Made by a program: the position numbers and the translations under genes. A stretch of 44,865 nt of DNA from Wohlfahrtiimonas populi (lineage in GTDB: Bacteria > Pseudomonadota > Gammaproteobacteria > Cardiobacteriales > Wohlfahrtiimonadaceae): assembly GCF_002006795.1 (NCBI RefSeq), contig NZ_MVDN01000004.1:37887-82751 (forward strand), given 5' to 3'. Numbering within the stretch: the first letter of the stretch is position 1; every line of letters begins with the position of its first letter. Below the pieces are notes generated by a model. It saw only the letters and a list, made by a program, of their open reading frames with translations. It was not told the DNA's origin and did no database searches. Shown piece by piece: positions 8,005 through 15,152 of the stretch.

Positions 8005-9372
8005 TTAAGCGTTCTTGTCCATTTTCTTTTTAATCTGAAAGCCCACAAATGTGATGGCTAACCATGCAGGGATTACAAACACCGCAGGTTTGAAGCTACC
8101 CAATTGCGTCATTGCACCCACAACAATCAATAAGAAGATTAAACAAAAGTAGTTCACATAAGGGAAAAATGGTGTTTTAAATTTTAATTTTTCACCTGTA
8201 TGCGCTTTTCTGAAGCGTAAATGCATGATGATGATTAAGCCCCAAGTGATCACAGCAGCTGCGATCGCAACTGACATCACAATCATAAATGCACCATTTG
8301 GTACCATAAGATTGATCACAACTGCGATCAATGTAATTGCTGATGAGAATAAAATCGCAGCGTAAGGCACACTATTTTTGCTTAATTTTAAAAATACTTT
8401 AGGCGCGTGTCTTTGCTCAGCCAAACCGTACAGCATACGACCATTACTATAAATGCCGCTGTTATAAACGGAAATGGCCGCTGTTAAAATAATGAAATTC
8501 AAAATGCCTGCAACATTTGGCAAACCTAATTGATCAAATACCAATACAAATGGGCTAATACCTGCTTTAATATCTGTCCAAGGTACCAATACCAACATGA
8601 TGATGATTGAACCTACATAGAATAATAGTATTCTCCACATCACTTGTTTAATCGCAATTGGAATTGTTTTCTCAGGGTTTTCCGTTTCAGCCGCTGCAAT
8701 TGCGATCATTTCTGTACCACCAAATGAGAACATTACAATCACCAATGAAACCCATACACCCCAAGAACCATTCGGGAAGATATTACTCAATCCACCACTG
8801 CCATGATCCCAAAGATTTGAAACTTTTACTGTAGATGTTTCAACAAATAAGCCTTTGCCTACTAAGTAAATGCCGAACACAATCATACCAACAACGGCTA
8901 AAACTTTAATTAAAGCCAACCAAAACTCTGTTTCACCAAAAAACTTCACACTGGCAAGGTTAATGGATGTGATGATGATAATGGTCGCAAGCACTGATGC
9001 CCACATTGGAAAATCTGGAAACCACTTCGTGATGTAAACACCAATCGCTGATAGTTCTGCCATGCTCACTAAAATATAGAGCAACCAATAATTCCAACCT
9101 GCGAGGAATCCTGCATATTCTCCACAGTATTTATTTGCAAAGTAGCTAAAAGCACCTGAAACAGGCTCTTCTGTTGCCATTTCACCAATCATTCGCATGA
9201 TCATATAGATCACAAAACCACCGAGCAAATAGCCCAAAATTAAACCAGGACCTGCTAATGGAATAGATTCTGCCGTACCGTAAAATAGACCTGTACCAAT
9301 ACAACCGCCCAATGCGATCATTTGGATATGTCTATTTTTCAAATTGCGCTTGAGCGCTTGCTTATTTTCCAT
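8005..9372 (-). CDS. amino-acid permease, AAT family (AroP/PheP-like)
   Basis: Inner-membrane proton-coupled amino-acid importer of 455 residues with about 12 hydrophobic helices. The N-terminal consensus LKNRHIQMIALGGCIGTGLF matches the AAT family, followed by AGPG, MIGEMATEEPVSGAFSYFA and GWNYWLLYILVSMAELSA, which most resembles AroP and PheP. Aromatic substrates are therefore likely but not proven; relatives carry other amino acids. The ATG at 9372 has no clear Shine-Dalgarno sequence; an earlier ATG seven bases upstream is out of frame. It ends 22 bases before rlhA. The terminator at 9457-9490 separates it from ftsH. Confidence 0.88.
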   Translation of the reverse strand: MENKQALKRNLKNRHIQMIALGGCIGTGLFYGTAESIPLAGPGLILGYLLGGFVIYMIMRMIGEMATEEPVSGAFSYFANKYCGEYAGFLAGWNYWLLYILVSMAELSAIGVYITKWFPDFPMWASVLATIIIITSINLASVKFFGETEFWLALIKVLAVVGMIVFGIYLVGKGLFVETSTVKVSNLWDHGSGGLSNIFPNGSWGVWVSLVIVMFSFGGTEMIAIAAAETENPEKTIPIAIKQVMWRILLFYVGSIIIMLVLVPWTDIKAGISPFVLVFDQLGLPNVAGILNFIILTAAISVYNSGIYSNGRMLYGLAEQRHAPKVFLKLSKNSVPYAAILFSSAITLIAVVINLMVPNGAFMIVMSVAIAAAVITWGLIIIMHLRFRKAHTGEKLKFKTPFFPYVNYFCLIFLLIVVGAMTQLGSFKPAVFVIPAWLAITFVGFQIKKKMDKNA

Positions 9373-9456
9373 GATTCATTTTTTTGAGTAATAAAGTAGC
9401 CATGATAAGTCATCTAAAAAAAATAACAAAGGGCTGACGATATTAAATAACAAACA

Positions 9457-9490
9457 TAAAAAAGCCTCTGTCATAACAGAGGCTTTTTAT
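9457..9490. terminator. terminator downstream of ftsH
   Basis: 11-base-pair stem (AAAGCCTCTGT at 9461-9471 with 9476-9486), loop CATA, A run on the left and T run on the right. It ends leftward ftsH (the T tract lies on the minus strand after the stem) and would also stop rightward transcription. Confidence 0.85.
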
Positions 9491-9502
9491 ATTCAAAGTA
9501 GA

Positions 9503-11380
9503 TTATGCAAAATCTAAAGTTGGTGGTGTTGGTTCAGCTTTTGGAGCATTATTACCATCATCTTTTGATTTTGTATTCAATGAAGAATCACTAAGTTCAC
9601 GATCATTCATAATATCATCCACTTGCTGAGCATCAATGGTTTCAACATCCAACAAGATGTCTGCCATGCGATGCAAGCGATCAATATCATCTTCCAATAC
9701 TTTCTTCGCTCTAGCATAGTTAGATTCAACAATGCGACGAGTTTCTTCATCAATCAATTGTGCTGTTTCGTTAGAGATGATTTCTTGACGTGATCCACGA
9801 CCGCCAATACCGCCATCGCCTTCACCGAAGAATAAGAAACCAACTTTGTCAGATAAGCCCCATTTCGTGACCATCTTACGAGCCATATCCGTTGAATGTT
9901 GAATATCACTCATTGCGCCTGTTGTGACATTGTCATAACCGAAGATAATCTCTTCAGCAATACGACCACCAAACACCATCGCCATTTTGTTATTCAACCA
10001 TTCGCGAGAGTTACTCACTTTATCATTTTCAGGTAAAGTCCAAGTCACACCCAAAGCACGACCACGTGGAATGATTGTTACTTTATACACAGGATCTGAT
10101 TTCAAACGATAAGCAACGATTGCATGACCAGCTTCATGATAAGCGGTTAACTTCATTTCATCTGCTGTCATCATCAATGAACGGCGCTCTGCACCCATAT
10201 AGATCTTATCTTTGGCATTTTCCATATCGTCCATGCCAACTTCATTTTTATTCTCACGCGCTGCAAATAATGCACCTTCATTCACAAGGTTTGCCAAATC
10301 CGCACCTGAGAAACCTGGTGTACCTTTTGCTAAGCTCAAAATATCAACATCAGAAGCGATCGGCACTTTACGCAAATGCACTTTCAAGATTGCTTCACGA
10401 CCTTTAATATCTGGTAATGGTACTGTCACTTGACGGTCAAAACGACCTGGACGTAATAATGCAGGATCCAATACATCCACACGGTTTGTTGCCGCAATGA
10501 TGATGATGCCTGAGTTATCACCAAAGCCATCCATTTCTACCAACATTTGGTTCAATGTTTGTTCACGCTCATCATGACCACCACCCAAACCAGAACCACG
10601 GTGACGACCAACTGCATCGATTTCATCGATGAAAATAATGCATGGCGCATGTTTTTTAGCTTGTTCAAACATATCACGAACACGTGCAGCACCGACGCCC
10701 ACAAACATTTCCATGAAGTCAGAACCTGAAATCGTAAAGAAAGGTACGCCAGCTTCGCCTGCAATTGCTTTTGCTAATAATGTTTTACCCGTTCCTGGTG
10801 GACCAACCATCAAAATACCTTTTGGCATTTTTCCACCTAAACGTTGGAATCTTGTTGGGTCTCTCAAGAAATCTACAACTTCTCCCACTTCTTGCTTAGC
10901 TTCATCTGCACCAGCAACATCAGAGAAACGAGTTTTCACTTCATCTGCTGATAACATACGTGCTTTTGATTTACCAAAGCTCATAGGATTTTTACCACCG
11001 CCGCCTGATTGGCGCATCATAAACATGATTAAACCAAATAAAATTAAGATTGGTAATAAGTTCAAGATGATGGATAACAAAATTCCGCGTGAACGCATTT
11101 CTTTACCTACAATGGTAACGTTCTTATCGCGCAATGTATCAATCAACATACCATTGCTAGTTTCAGGGTTATAAGTTGTAAAACGCTGCCCACTGCTATA
11201 TGTACCATTAATTTCTGGTCCAGCGATTGTTACTTCCTTAACACGCCCATCATTAATGGCATTTAAAAATTCTGAATACGCAAGTCCCTGTCCTGGGGAA
11301 CTGCCAAAGTTTTGAAATACAAGCAATACACCAAGTATTGCAACGATCAAAACAATGATATCTCTTCCGTTATATTTCAA
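9503..11380 (-). CDS. ftsH: ATP-dependent zinc metalloprotease FtsH
   Basis: Membrane-anchored AAA+ protease, 625 residues, that degrades sigma32, LpxC and damaged membrane proteins. Seen: first membrane helix (about 8-23), periplasmic domain, second helix (about 101-121), Walker A GPPGTGKT (193-200), Walker [12 protein letters not shown], pore motif [20 protein letters not shown], and zinc site HEAGH (415-419). The start is TTG at 11380, placed by GAGG eight bases upstream and by alignment to the usual N terminus. It lies 141 bases after rlmE, and two promoters are visible in that gap, one with a heat-shock consensus. The C-terminal tail is the usual disordered region. Confidence 0.98.
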   Translation of the reverse strand: MKYNGRDIIVLIVAILGVLLVFQNFGSSPGQGLAYSEFLNAINDGRVKEVTIAGPEINGTYSSGQRFTTYNPETSNGMLIDTLRDKNVTIVGKEMRSRGILLSIILNLLPILILFGLIMFMMRQSGGGGKNPMSFGKSKARMLSADEVKTRFSDVAGADEAKQEVGEVVDFLRDPTRFQRLGGKMPKGILMVGPPGTGKTLLAKAIAGEAGVPFFTISGSDFMEMFVGVGAARVRDMFEQAKKHAPCIIFIDEIDAVGRHRGSGLGGGHDEREQTLNQMLVEMDGFGDNSGIIIIAATNRVDVLDPALLRPGRFDRQVTVPLPDIKGREAILKVHLRKVPIASDVDILSLAKGTPGFSGADLANLVNEGALFAARENKNEVGMDDMENAKDKIYMGAERRSLMMTADEMKLTAYHEAGHAIVAYRLKSDPVYKVTIIPRGRALGVTWTLPENDKVSNSREWLNNKMAMVFGGRIAEEIIFGYDNVTTGAMSDIQHSTDMARKMVTKWGLSDKVGFLFFGEGDGGIGGRGSRQEIISNETAQLIDEETRRIVESNYARAKKVLEDDIDRLHRMADILLDVETIDAQQVDDIMNDRELSDSSLNTKSKDDGNNAPKAEPTPPTLDFA

Positions 11381-11441
11381 AAGATTAACCTCTATACTAA
11401 GTTAAAAAATTGTCGTTCATGAGAATAAATTTCAAACTGCA

Positions 11442-11470
11442 ACTATACCGAATATCTTTAATTTAGTCAT
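11442..11470 (-). promoter_or_regulatory. sigma70-type promoter of ftsH
   Basis: On the minus strand ATGACT (11465-11470), 17-base spacer, TATAGT (11442-11447), in the rlmE-ftsH gap. Good spacing with a moderate -35 match. Confidence 0.55.
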
Positions 11471-11481
11471 CATTCAGACAA

Positions 11482-11509
11482 GAATGGGGCTGAAATTATC
11501 GAATTCAAT
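11482..11509 (-). promoter_or_regulatory. sigma32 (heat-shock) promoter of ftsH
   Basis: On the minus strand ATTGAA (11504-11509), a 14-base spacer, then CCCCATTC (11482-11489). This closely fits the sigma32 consensus CTTGAA-N13-15-CCCCATNT. It lies about 100 bases before the ftsH start, in a gene known to be heat-induced in E. coli. Confidence 0.65.
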
Positions 11510-11521
11510 AGCTGTTATTAA

Positions 11522-12157
11522 TTATTCTGGCTTACCTTTAAAACCACGCGCTAACAAATAAATCTCTGCACTTCGTGCACGCGATGCTTTTGGCTTTCTT
11601 GTCAATACCTTATCGAAGTTTGCACGAAGCATTTTCAAATATTCTTCAAAGCCTTCACCTTGGAAAATTTTCATCAAGAAATCTCCACCTGGCTTCAAAT
11701 GATGAATAGAAAAATCAAAAGCCAATTCCAATAAATACATCATACGTGGCTGATCAACACCTTTCACACCACTTGTATTCGGTGCCATGTCTGAGATCAC
11801 GATATCAATCTTACGACCATCCAATAAAGTTTCTAATTCGTTTAAAACAGATTCTTCACGGAAGTCACCCGTAATGATGTCAACACCTGCAATTGCACTC
11901 ATTGGCAAAATATCCAATGCAAACACTTTGCCGTTATGACCCACTTTATGCATCGCATATTGTGACCAACTGCCTGGTGCAGCACCTAAGTCTACAACCG
12001 TCATACCTGATTTGAACAATAAATCTTTTTCATCCATCTCAGATATTTTATAAATCGCGCGTGAGCGCCAGCCTTCGTTACGTGCACGCAACACATATTC
12101 ATCATCATGATGTTCTTTTAACCAACGAGAACTACTCGGTGTACGTTTTTTTCCCAT
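11522..12157 (-). CDS. rlmE: 23S rRNA 2'-O-ribose U2552 methyltransferase RlmE (FtsJ)
   Basis: SAM-dependent enzyme that methylates U2552 of 23S rRNA in a late step of 50S assembly. 211 residues, the same size as E. coli RlmE (209). Seen: basic start [24 protein letters not shown] with the first catalytic lysine, SAM motif [20 protein letters not shown] with the catalytic aspartate, and a C-terminal lysine in [13 protein letters not shown] followed by [14 protein letters not shown]. It is linked to ftsH as in E. coli, but upstream it follows rsuA by 15 bases, so it is part of a longer leftward group. Confidence 0.97.
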   Translation of the reverse strand: MGKKRTPSSSRWLKEHHDDEYVLRARNEGWRSRAIYKISEMDEKDLLFKSGMTVVDLGAAPGSWSQYAMHKVGHNGKVFALDILPMSAIAGVDIITGDFREESVLNELETLLDGRKIDIVISDMAPNTSGVKGVDQPRMMYLLELAFDFSIHHLKPGGDFLMKIFQGEGFEEYLKMLRANFDKVLTRKPKASRARSAEIYLLARGFKGKPE

Positions 12158-12172
12158 ACTTTAAAATCACTT

Positions 12173-12886
12173 TTAATATTGCAATTGGGCACAATCCCAC
12201 AGCATTTTCACTTCTTCAATGGATAATGCTCGGAACTCGCCCGGTTGTAAATTATGATCCAATTTCAACGGACCATACTGAATTCTTTGAAGATAAGTTA
12301 CATATAAATTCACAGCTAAAAACATTTTTTTAACTTGATGAAACTTCCCTTCTGTAATTGTTACCCACGCTTCACTTTCATTTTGATTCGCATAGATAAT
12401 CTCTAGTTTAGCAGGTGCACAACAAATTCCACTATAAAACTCAATACCGCATGCAAATTGTTCAATTTCTTTAGAAGTTAATAAACCATTTACTTTAACT
12501 CGATAGGTTTTTTCCACTTTATATTGTGGCATTGGCAAACGAAAGCTTAATTGCCCATTATCTGTTAATAGTAATAGCCCTTCTGTATTTCTATCCAATC
12601 GCCCAATCGGCCAAATTTTTTCTGAAAACTGATCACAAACTGTAGGCAAAGATTTATCTTGTGTCGCAGAAATCAATCCCTGAGGCTTATTCAACATATA
12701 GTAATAATGTTGCGTTAAACCACAATTTTCACCACGAATAGATAATTGATGCAATAAACCATCTACTTCTATTTTGTCATCCGTAGCAATTTTACCATTA
12801 ATACAAATTACATTGGATTTAATGAGTTGATGTATCGCTTTTTTAGAAAGCTTTTTCTCTGTTAATAGATATTGATAAAGATGCAT
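12173..12886 (-). CDS. rsuA: 16S rRNA pseudouridine synthase, RsuA-like
   Basis: Cytosolic enzyme expected to isomerise U516 of 16S rRNA. 237 residues (E. coli RsuA has 231). Seen: N-terminal S4-like RNA-binding domain (about 1-60, KKAIHQLIKSNVICINGK), catalytic motif GRLDRNTEGLLLLTDNG with the essential aspartate, and C-terminal EGKFHQVKKMF typical of RsuA. Relatives RluB/E/F share the fold, so the target base is inferred. I take the ATG at 12886, whose A is the last base of the TGA of the preceding gene (TGATG coupling); TTG at 12889 is the alternative. It is followed 15 bases later by rlmE. Confidence 0.85.
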   Translation of the reverse strand: MHLYQYLLTEKKLSKKAIHQLIKSNVICINGKIATDDKIEVDGLLHQLSIRGENCGLTQHYYYMLNKPQGLISATQDKSLPTVCDQFSEKIWPIGRLDRNTEGLLLLTDNGQLSFRLPMPQYKVEKTYRVKVNGLLTSKEIEQFACGIEFYSGICCAPAKLEIIYANQNESEAWVTITEGKFHQVKKMFLAVNLYVTYLQRIQYGPLKLDHNLQPGEFRALSIEEVKMLWDCAQLQY

Positions 12887-13149
12887 CAATGCTCTTTTTT
12901 TTGCTCTGATGCCAATATAAATGAGCGTGCACGTGCCATTAAAAATCCAGCACTCACAACACCATAAAATATCAATAGGATAAATTCATCTCGTTTAGAT
13001 AAAGAAAAGAATGGTAAAATGATCACAAGGATTATACCCGCAACCAAAAACATGAGAGCCAACATTCTTAAACTTAAGAAAAGCTGGTGAATTCTTCGTG
13101 GTTGCGCTAAGCTTGCCTCCACTTTTTTTAGACTAGGATCGTTATTCAT
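12886..13149 (-). CDS. small two-helix membrane protein of unknown function
   Basis: An 87-residue protein I do not recognise. It has a basic, polar N terminus (about 1-28), two hydrophobic segments (about 29-50, LALMFLVAGIILVIILPFF, and 56-73, EFILLIFYGVVSAGFLMA) and a charged tail ending EQKKEH. It has no enzyme motif. Its stop overlaps the rsuA start as TGATG, so it is translated in tandem with rsuA and heads the rsuA-rlmE-ftsH group. Its ATG shares two bases with the ATG of divergent yhbY. The Shine-Dalgarno match is weak. Coding is supported by the tight junctions and clean frame, not by homology. Confidence 0.7.
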   Translation of the reverse strand: MNNDPSLKKVEASLAQPRRIHQLFLSLRMLALMFLVAGIILVIILPFFSLSKRDEFILLIFYGVVSAGFLMARARSFILASEQKKEH

Positions 13150-13456
13150 GACTCAAATGAAATTAACAAAAGAACACATACATGCTTTAAAAGGCCTCGC
13201 TCATTCAATGAAACCTGTATTAATTATGGGTGAAAAAGGCGTAACTGAATCATTTTTAGCAGAAGCAGAACGCGCTATAGAATATCATGAATTGATCAAA
13301 ATCCGTATCTCTGGTGATGATCGCGAGACAAAAAAAGAAATTGCTGCTGAAATTACTGCTGCATTAAATGCCGTAATGATTCAACATATTGGCAATGTGA
13401 TCACACTATTTAAACGTAATCATGAAGCACCAAAGATTTTCTTTTCGAATAAATAA
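13148..13456 (+). CDS. yhbY: ribosome assembly RNA-binding protein YhbY (CRM domain)
   Basis: A single CRS1/YhbY (CRM) domain protein of 102 residues that binds pre-50S particles in E. coli. Seen: LKGLAHSMKPVLIMGEKGVTE, ALEHHELIKV-like AIEYHELIKIRISGDDRETK, and a basic C terminus. The ATG at 13148 is preceded by AGGA nine bases upstream; a second ATG at 13157 lacks a ribosome site but would match the E. coli length better. The start codon overlaps the start codon of the leftward small membrane protein, so its promoter must lie within that gene's coding region. It is followed by a bidirectional terminator. Confidence 0.92.
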   Translation: MTQMKLTKEHIHALKGLAHSMKPVLIMGEKGVTESFLAEAERAIEYHELIKIRISGDDRETKKEIAAEITAALNAVMIQHIGNVITLFKRNHEAPKIFFSNK

Positions 13457-13490
13457 AAATAAAACCCTTGTTTTCACAAGGGTTTTATTT
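13457..13490. terminator. bidirectional terminator
   Basis: 11-base-pair stem AAAACCCTTGT (13461-13471) with 13476-13486, loop TTTC, extended by A/T pairs on both sides. It serves yhbY from the left and the pilin pair from the right. Confidence 0.88.
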
Positions 13491-13496
13491 TATCAA

Positions 13497-14105
13497 TTAA
13501 TCTTTCTCTGGCACCGCTGAGACTGCACTAATCACACTATAACTATCCAATACTCTAGATATAATAGTAATTCTAGATAATAAATAGCCTATATTTTCAG
13601 AATCTTTTCCTAATTGTTGAATAATATAAAAAGCACTACCATCACCAGAAAATGTCCCTTTGAATCCTTGGCTAATAAGATTCTCCCATCCTGGTTTATT
13701 TGCAGTACTGCCAGTCAATCCACCTGTTTCTCTCAATTCTGTTAATGCTTCATTGATTGTTTCATCAGAAATCGGATCACAATTTTCAACCTTGTTTGCC
13801 AAAATATTATTGCCATCCGAATCTTTAATTGGCTGACCATTGTTATCTAAAACAAAGGCACCACAAATATCGCGTTTTGGATATTTTGATTGCCCATTAA
13901 TCGTTACTTTTAAATTCGCCTCTAACTCATTTAATGCTTGTATCGCCAGATCTTCTGCTTCTTGTTTAAACGTCACATATTGCACATTTAAAGTCGCAGT
14001 TGTTATCTGTTGATACAGGCCTATACCTAAAATGGCAAAAATAATCAACATCATCAAGGTGATGAAGAGAATAAAACCTTTTTGTAATTGCTTTTGTATC
14101 CTCAT
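13497..14105 (-). CDS. PilX-like minor type IV pilus assembly protein
   Basis: 202 residues beginning with a short basic leader and KGFILFITLMMLIIFAILGIG, the single N-terminal hydrophobic helix of PilX-type minor pilins, followed by a polar globular region (about 35-202) with two cysteines, C80 in KRDICGAF and C109 in VENCDP. The usual glutamate at mature position 5 is absent, as is common in PilX. Such proteins prime or decorate type IV pili. It lies ten bases after the PilV-like gene and is co-transcribed with it. No core pilus gene is near. Assignment is from the N terminus and the partner gene. Confidence 0.68.
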   Translation of the reverse strand: MRIQKQLQKGFILFITLMMLIIFAILGIGLYQQITTATLNVQYVTFKQEAEDLAIQALNELEANLKVTINGQSKYPKRDICGAFVLDNNGQPIKDSDGNNILANKVENCDPISDETINEALTELRETGGLTGSTANKPGWENLISQGFKGTFSGDGSAFYIIQQLGKDSENIGYLLSRITIISRVLDSYSVISAVSAVPEKD

Positions 14106-14115
14106 AATTTAAATC

Positions 14116-14475
14116 CTAGTGCTCTCTTCCGCTATAATCAATCACCACCGTATAGTCATGGGTTTTAGATGGATCAAGTATATCTGTAATAGTAATAGTA
14201 TCTTTAGATTTCAATGCAACTTCTTTCATCATGACCTTTGCAGTATCTTGTAATTCTTTTAAAGATTTGACATCTATATCATTATTTTCTGCAATATTAA
14301 GCCTTGCAGTAAAATCATCAATCAAAATTGGAATCGCCATATCTGAACCTAAATCTCCCAAATCTGAAATCGCTCGATTCTGTAACTTTACTAAACCAAC
14401 AATTGCAATAGAGAAAATTCCTAAAGCAATTAGGAACTCTAGTAGAAATGAGCCTTGTTGTTGTTTTATTATCAT
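14116..14475 (-). CDS. PilV-like prepilin-type protein
   Basis: 119 residues with a clear prepilin N terminus: MIIKQQQG, then SFLLEFLIALGIFSIAIVG, with cleavage expected after G8 and glutamate at mature position 5. The rest is a short globular domain. It is shorter than typical PilV (about 150-190). Together with the PilX-like gene it forms a two-gene minor pilin set for a type IV pilus or type II-like system; a PilW or FimT partner is not seen. The 93 bases upstream (14476-14568) hold no gene and probably contain the promoter. Confidence 0.7.
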   Translation of the reverse strand: MIIKQQQGSFLLEFLIALGIFSIAIVGLVKLQNRAISDLGDLGSDMAIPILIDDFTARLNIAENNDIDVKSLKELQDTAKVMMKEVALKSKDTITITDILDPSKTHDYTVVIDYSGREH

Positions 14476-14568
14476 TTTACCCTCTAATTATCTCTGCGTA
14501 TTCTGATCATTCTACCAAAATTTCGCATTTAAGTAATCATTGCGGTTGTGTTGAGATAATCAACTGAA

Positions 14569-15144
14569 TTAATGGCATTGGGACAATTTCAATTGATCAC
14601 CATAGCTAATACAATCAAACTCCAAATTTCTGTACAAAATCTCATCTAAGACTTTTGCCATTTCTTGATTAATCTCATTAATCAGCCGATCACAATTTTC
14701 ATTATCTTGAACAATCATGCCGCGTACTTTTTCTTCAAAACCTTTCAAAGAGCTTTGCCAAATCTCTGCATGTACATTTTCATGTTTTTCTAATGCAATT
14801 TGTTCATCTTCAAAAGTTTGACGAATCTTTAAAGGATAATTACCCATTTTCAAACGAGGCAATGTCATGATGCCATTTAATTCCATTTCAAAAATTTTTG
14901 CTTTACATTGCCCATTATCATACACCAGATTCATTCTACTAATCATGGCGGATGCTTCATAGCCACCAACAGTATGATTATCATCTGTCGACTCACTCAA
15001 ATGCGAAGCTTCCATCATCGCCAACCTAATCATTCCAACATTAGCAGGCGCAATATCATAATATTCTTTGGTTAAATTAACTTCTAACCCATCAGCGAAG
15101 TTAACTAACATTAAAAAACTAATAAGAGCAGCAATGTTTTGCAT
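14569..15144 (-). CDS. putative secreted metalloprotease, DUF922-like
   Basis: 191 residues with a hydrophobic N-terminal segment (about 4-19) that can act as a signal peptide although it lacks positive charges. The central motif is HENVHAEIW (around residue 112), an HExxH zinc site as in the DUF922 family of predicted secreted Zn-dependent proteases. Three cysteines lie in the second half. An in-frame TGA directly precedes the ATG at 15144, so the start is fixed. It begins nine bases after the asmA stop and probably shares its message. The function is inferred from the motif only. Confidence 0.6.
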   Translation of the reverse strand: MQNIAALISFLMLVNFADGLEVNLTKEYYDIAPANVGMIRLAMMEASHLSESTDDNHTVGGYEASAMISRMNLVYDNGQCKAKIFEMELNGIMTLPRLKMGNYPLKIRQTFEDEQIALEKHENVHAEIWQSSLKGFEEKVRGMIVQDNENCDRLINEINQEMAKVLDEILYRNLEFDCISYGDQLKLSQCH

Positions 15145-15152
15145 TCAATTCA

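Noticed and set aside
10629-11174. 181-codon open frame on the plus strand inside ftsH
   Set aside because: It is antisense to the conserved AAA+ part of ftsH, has no ribosome site, and its proline/isoleucine-rich product looks like a reverse-strand shadow.
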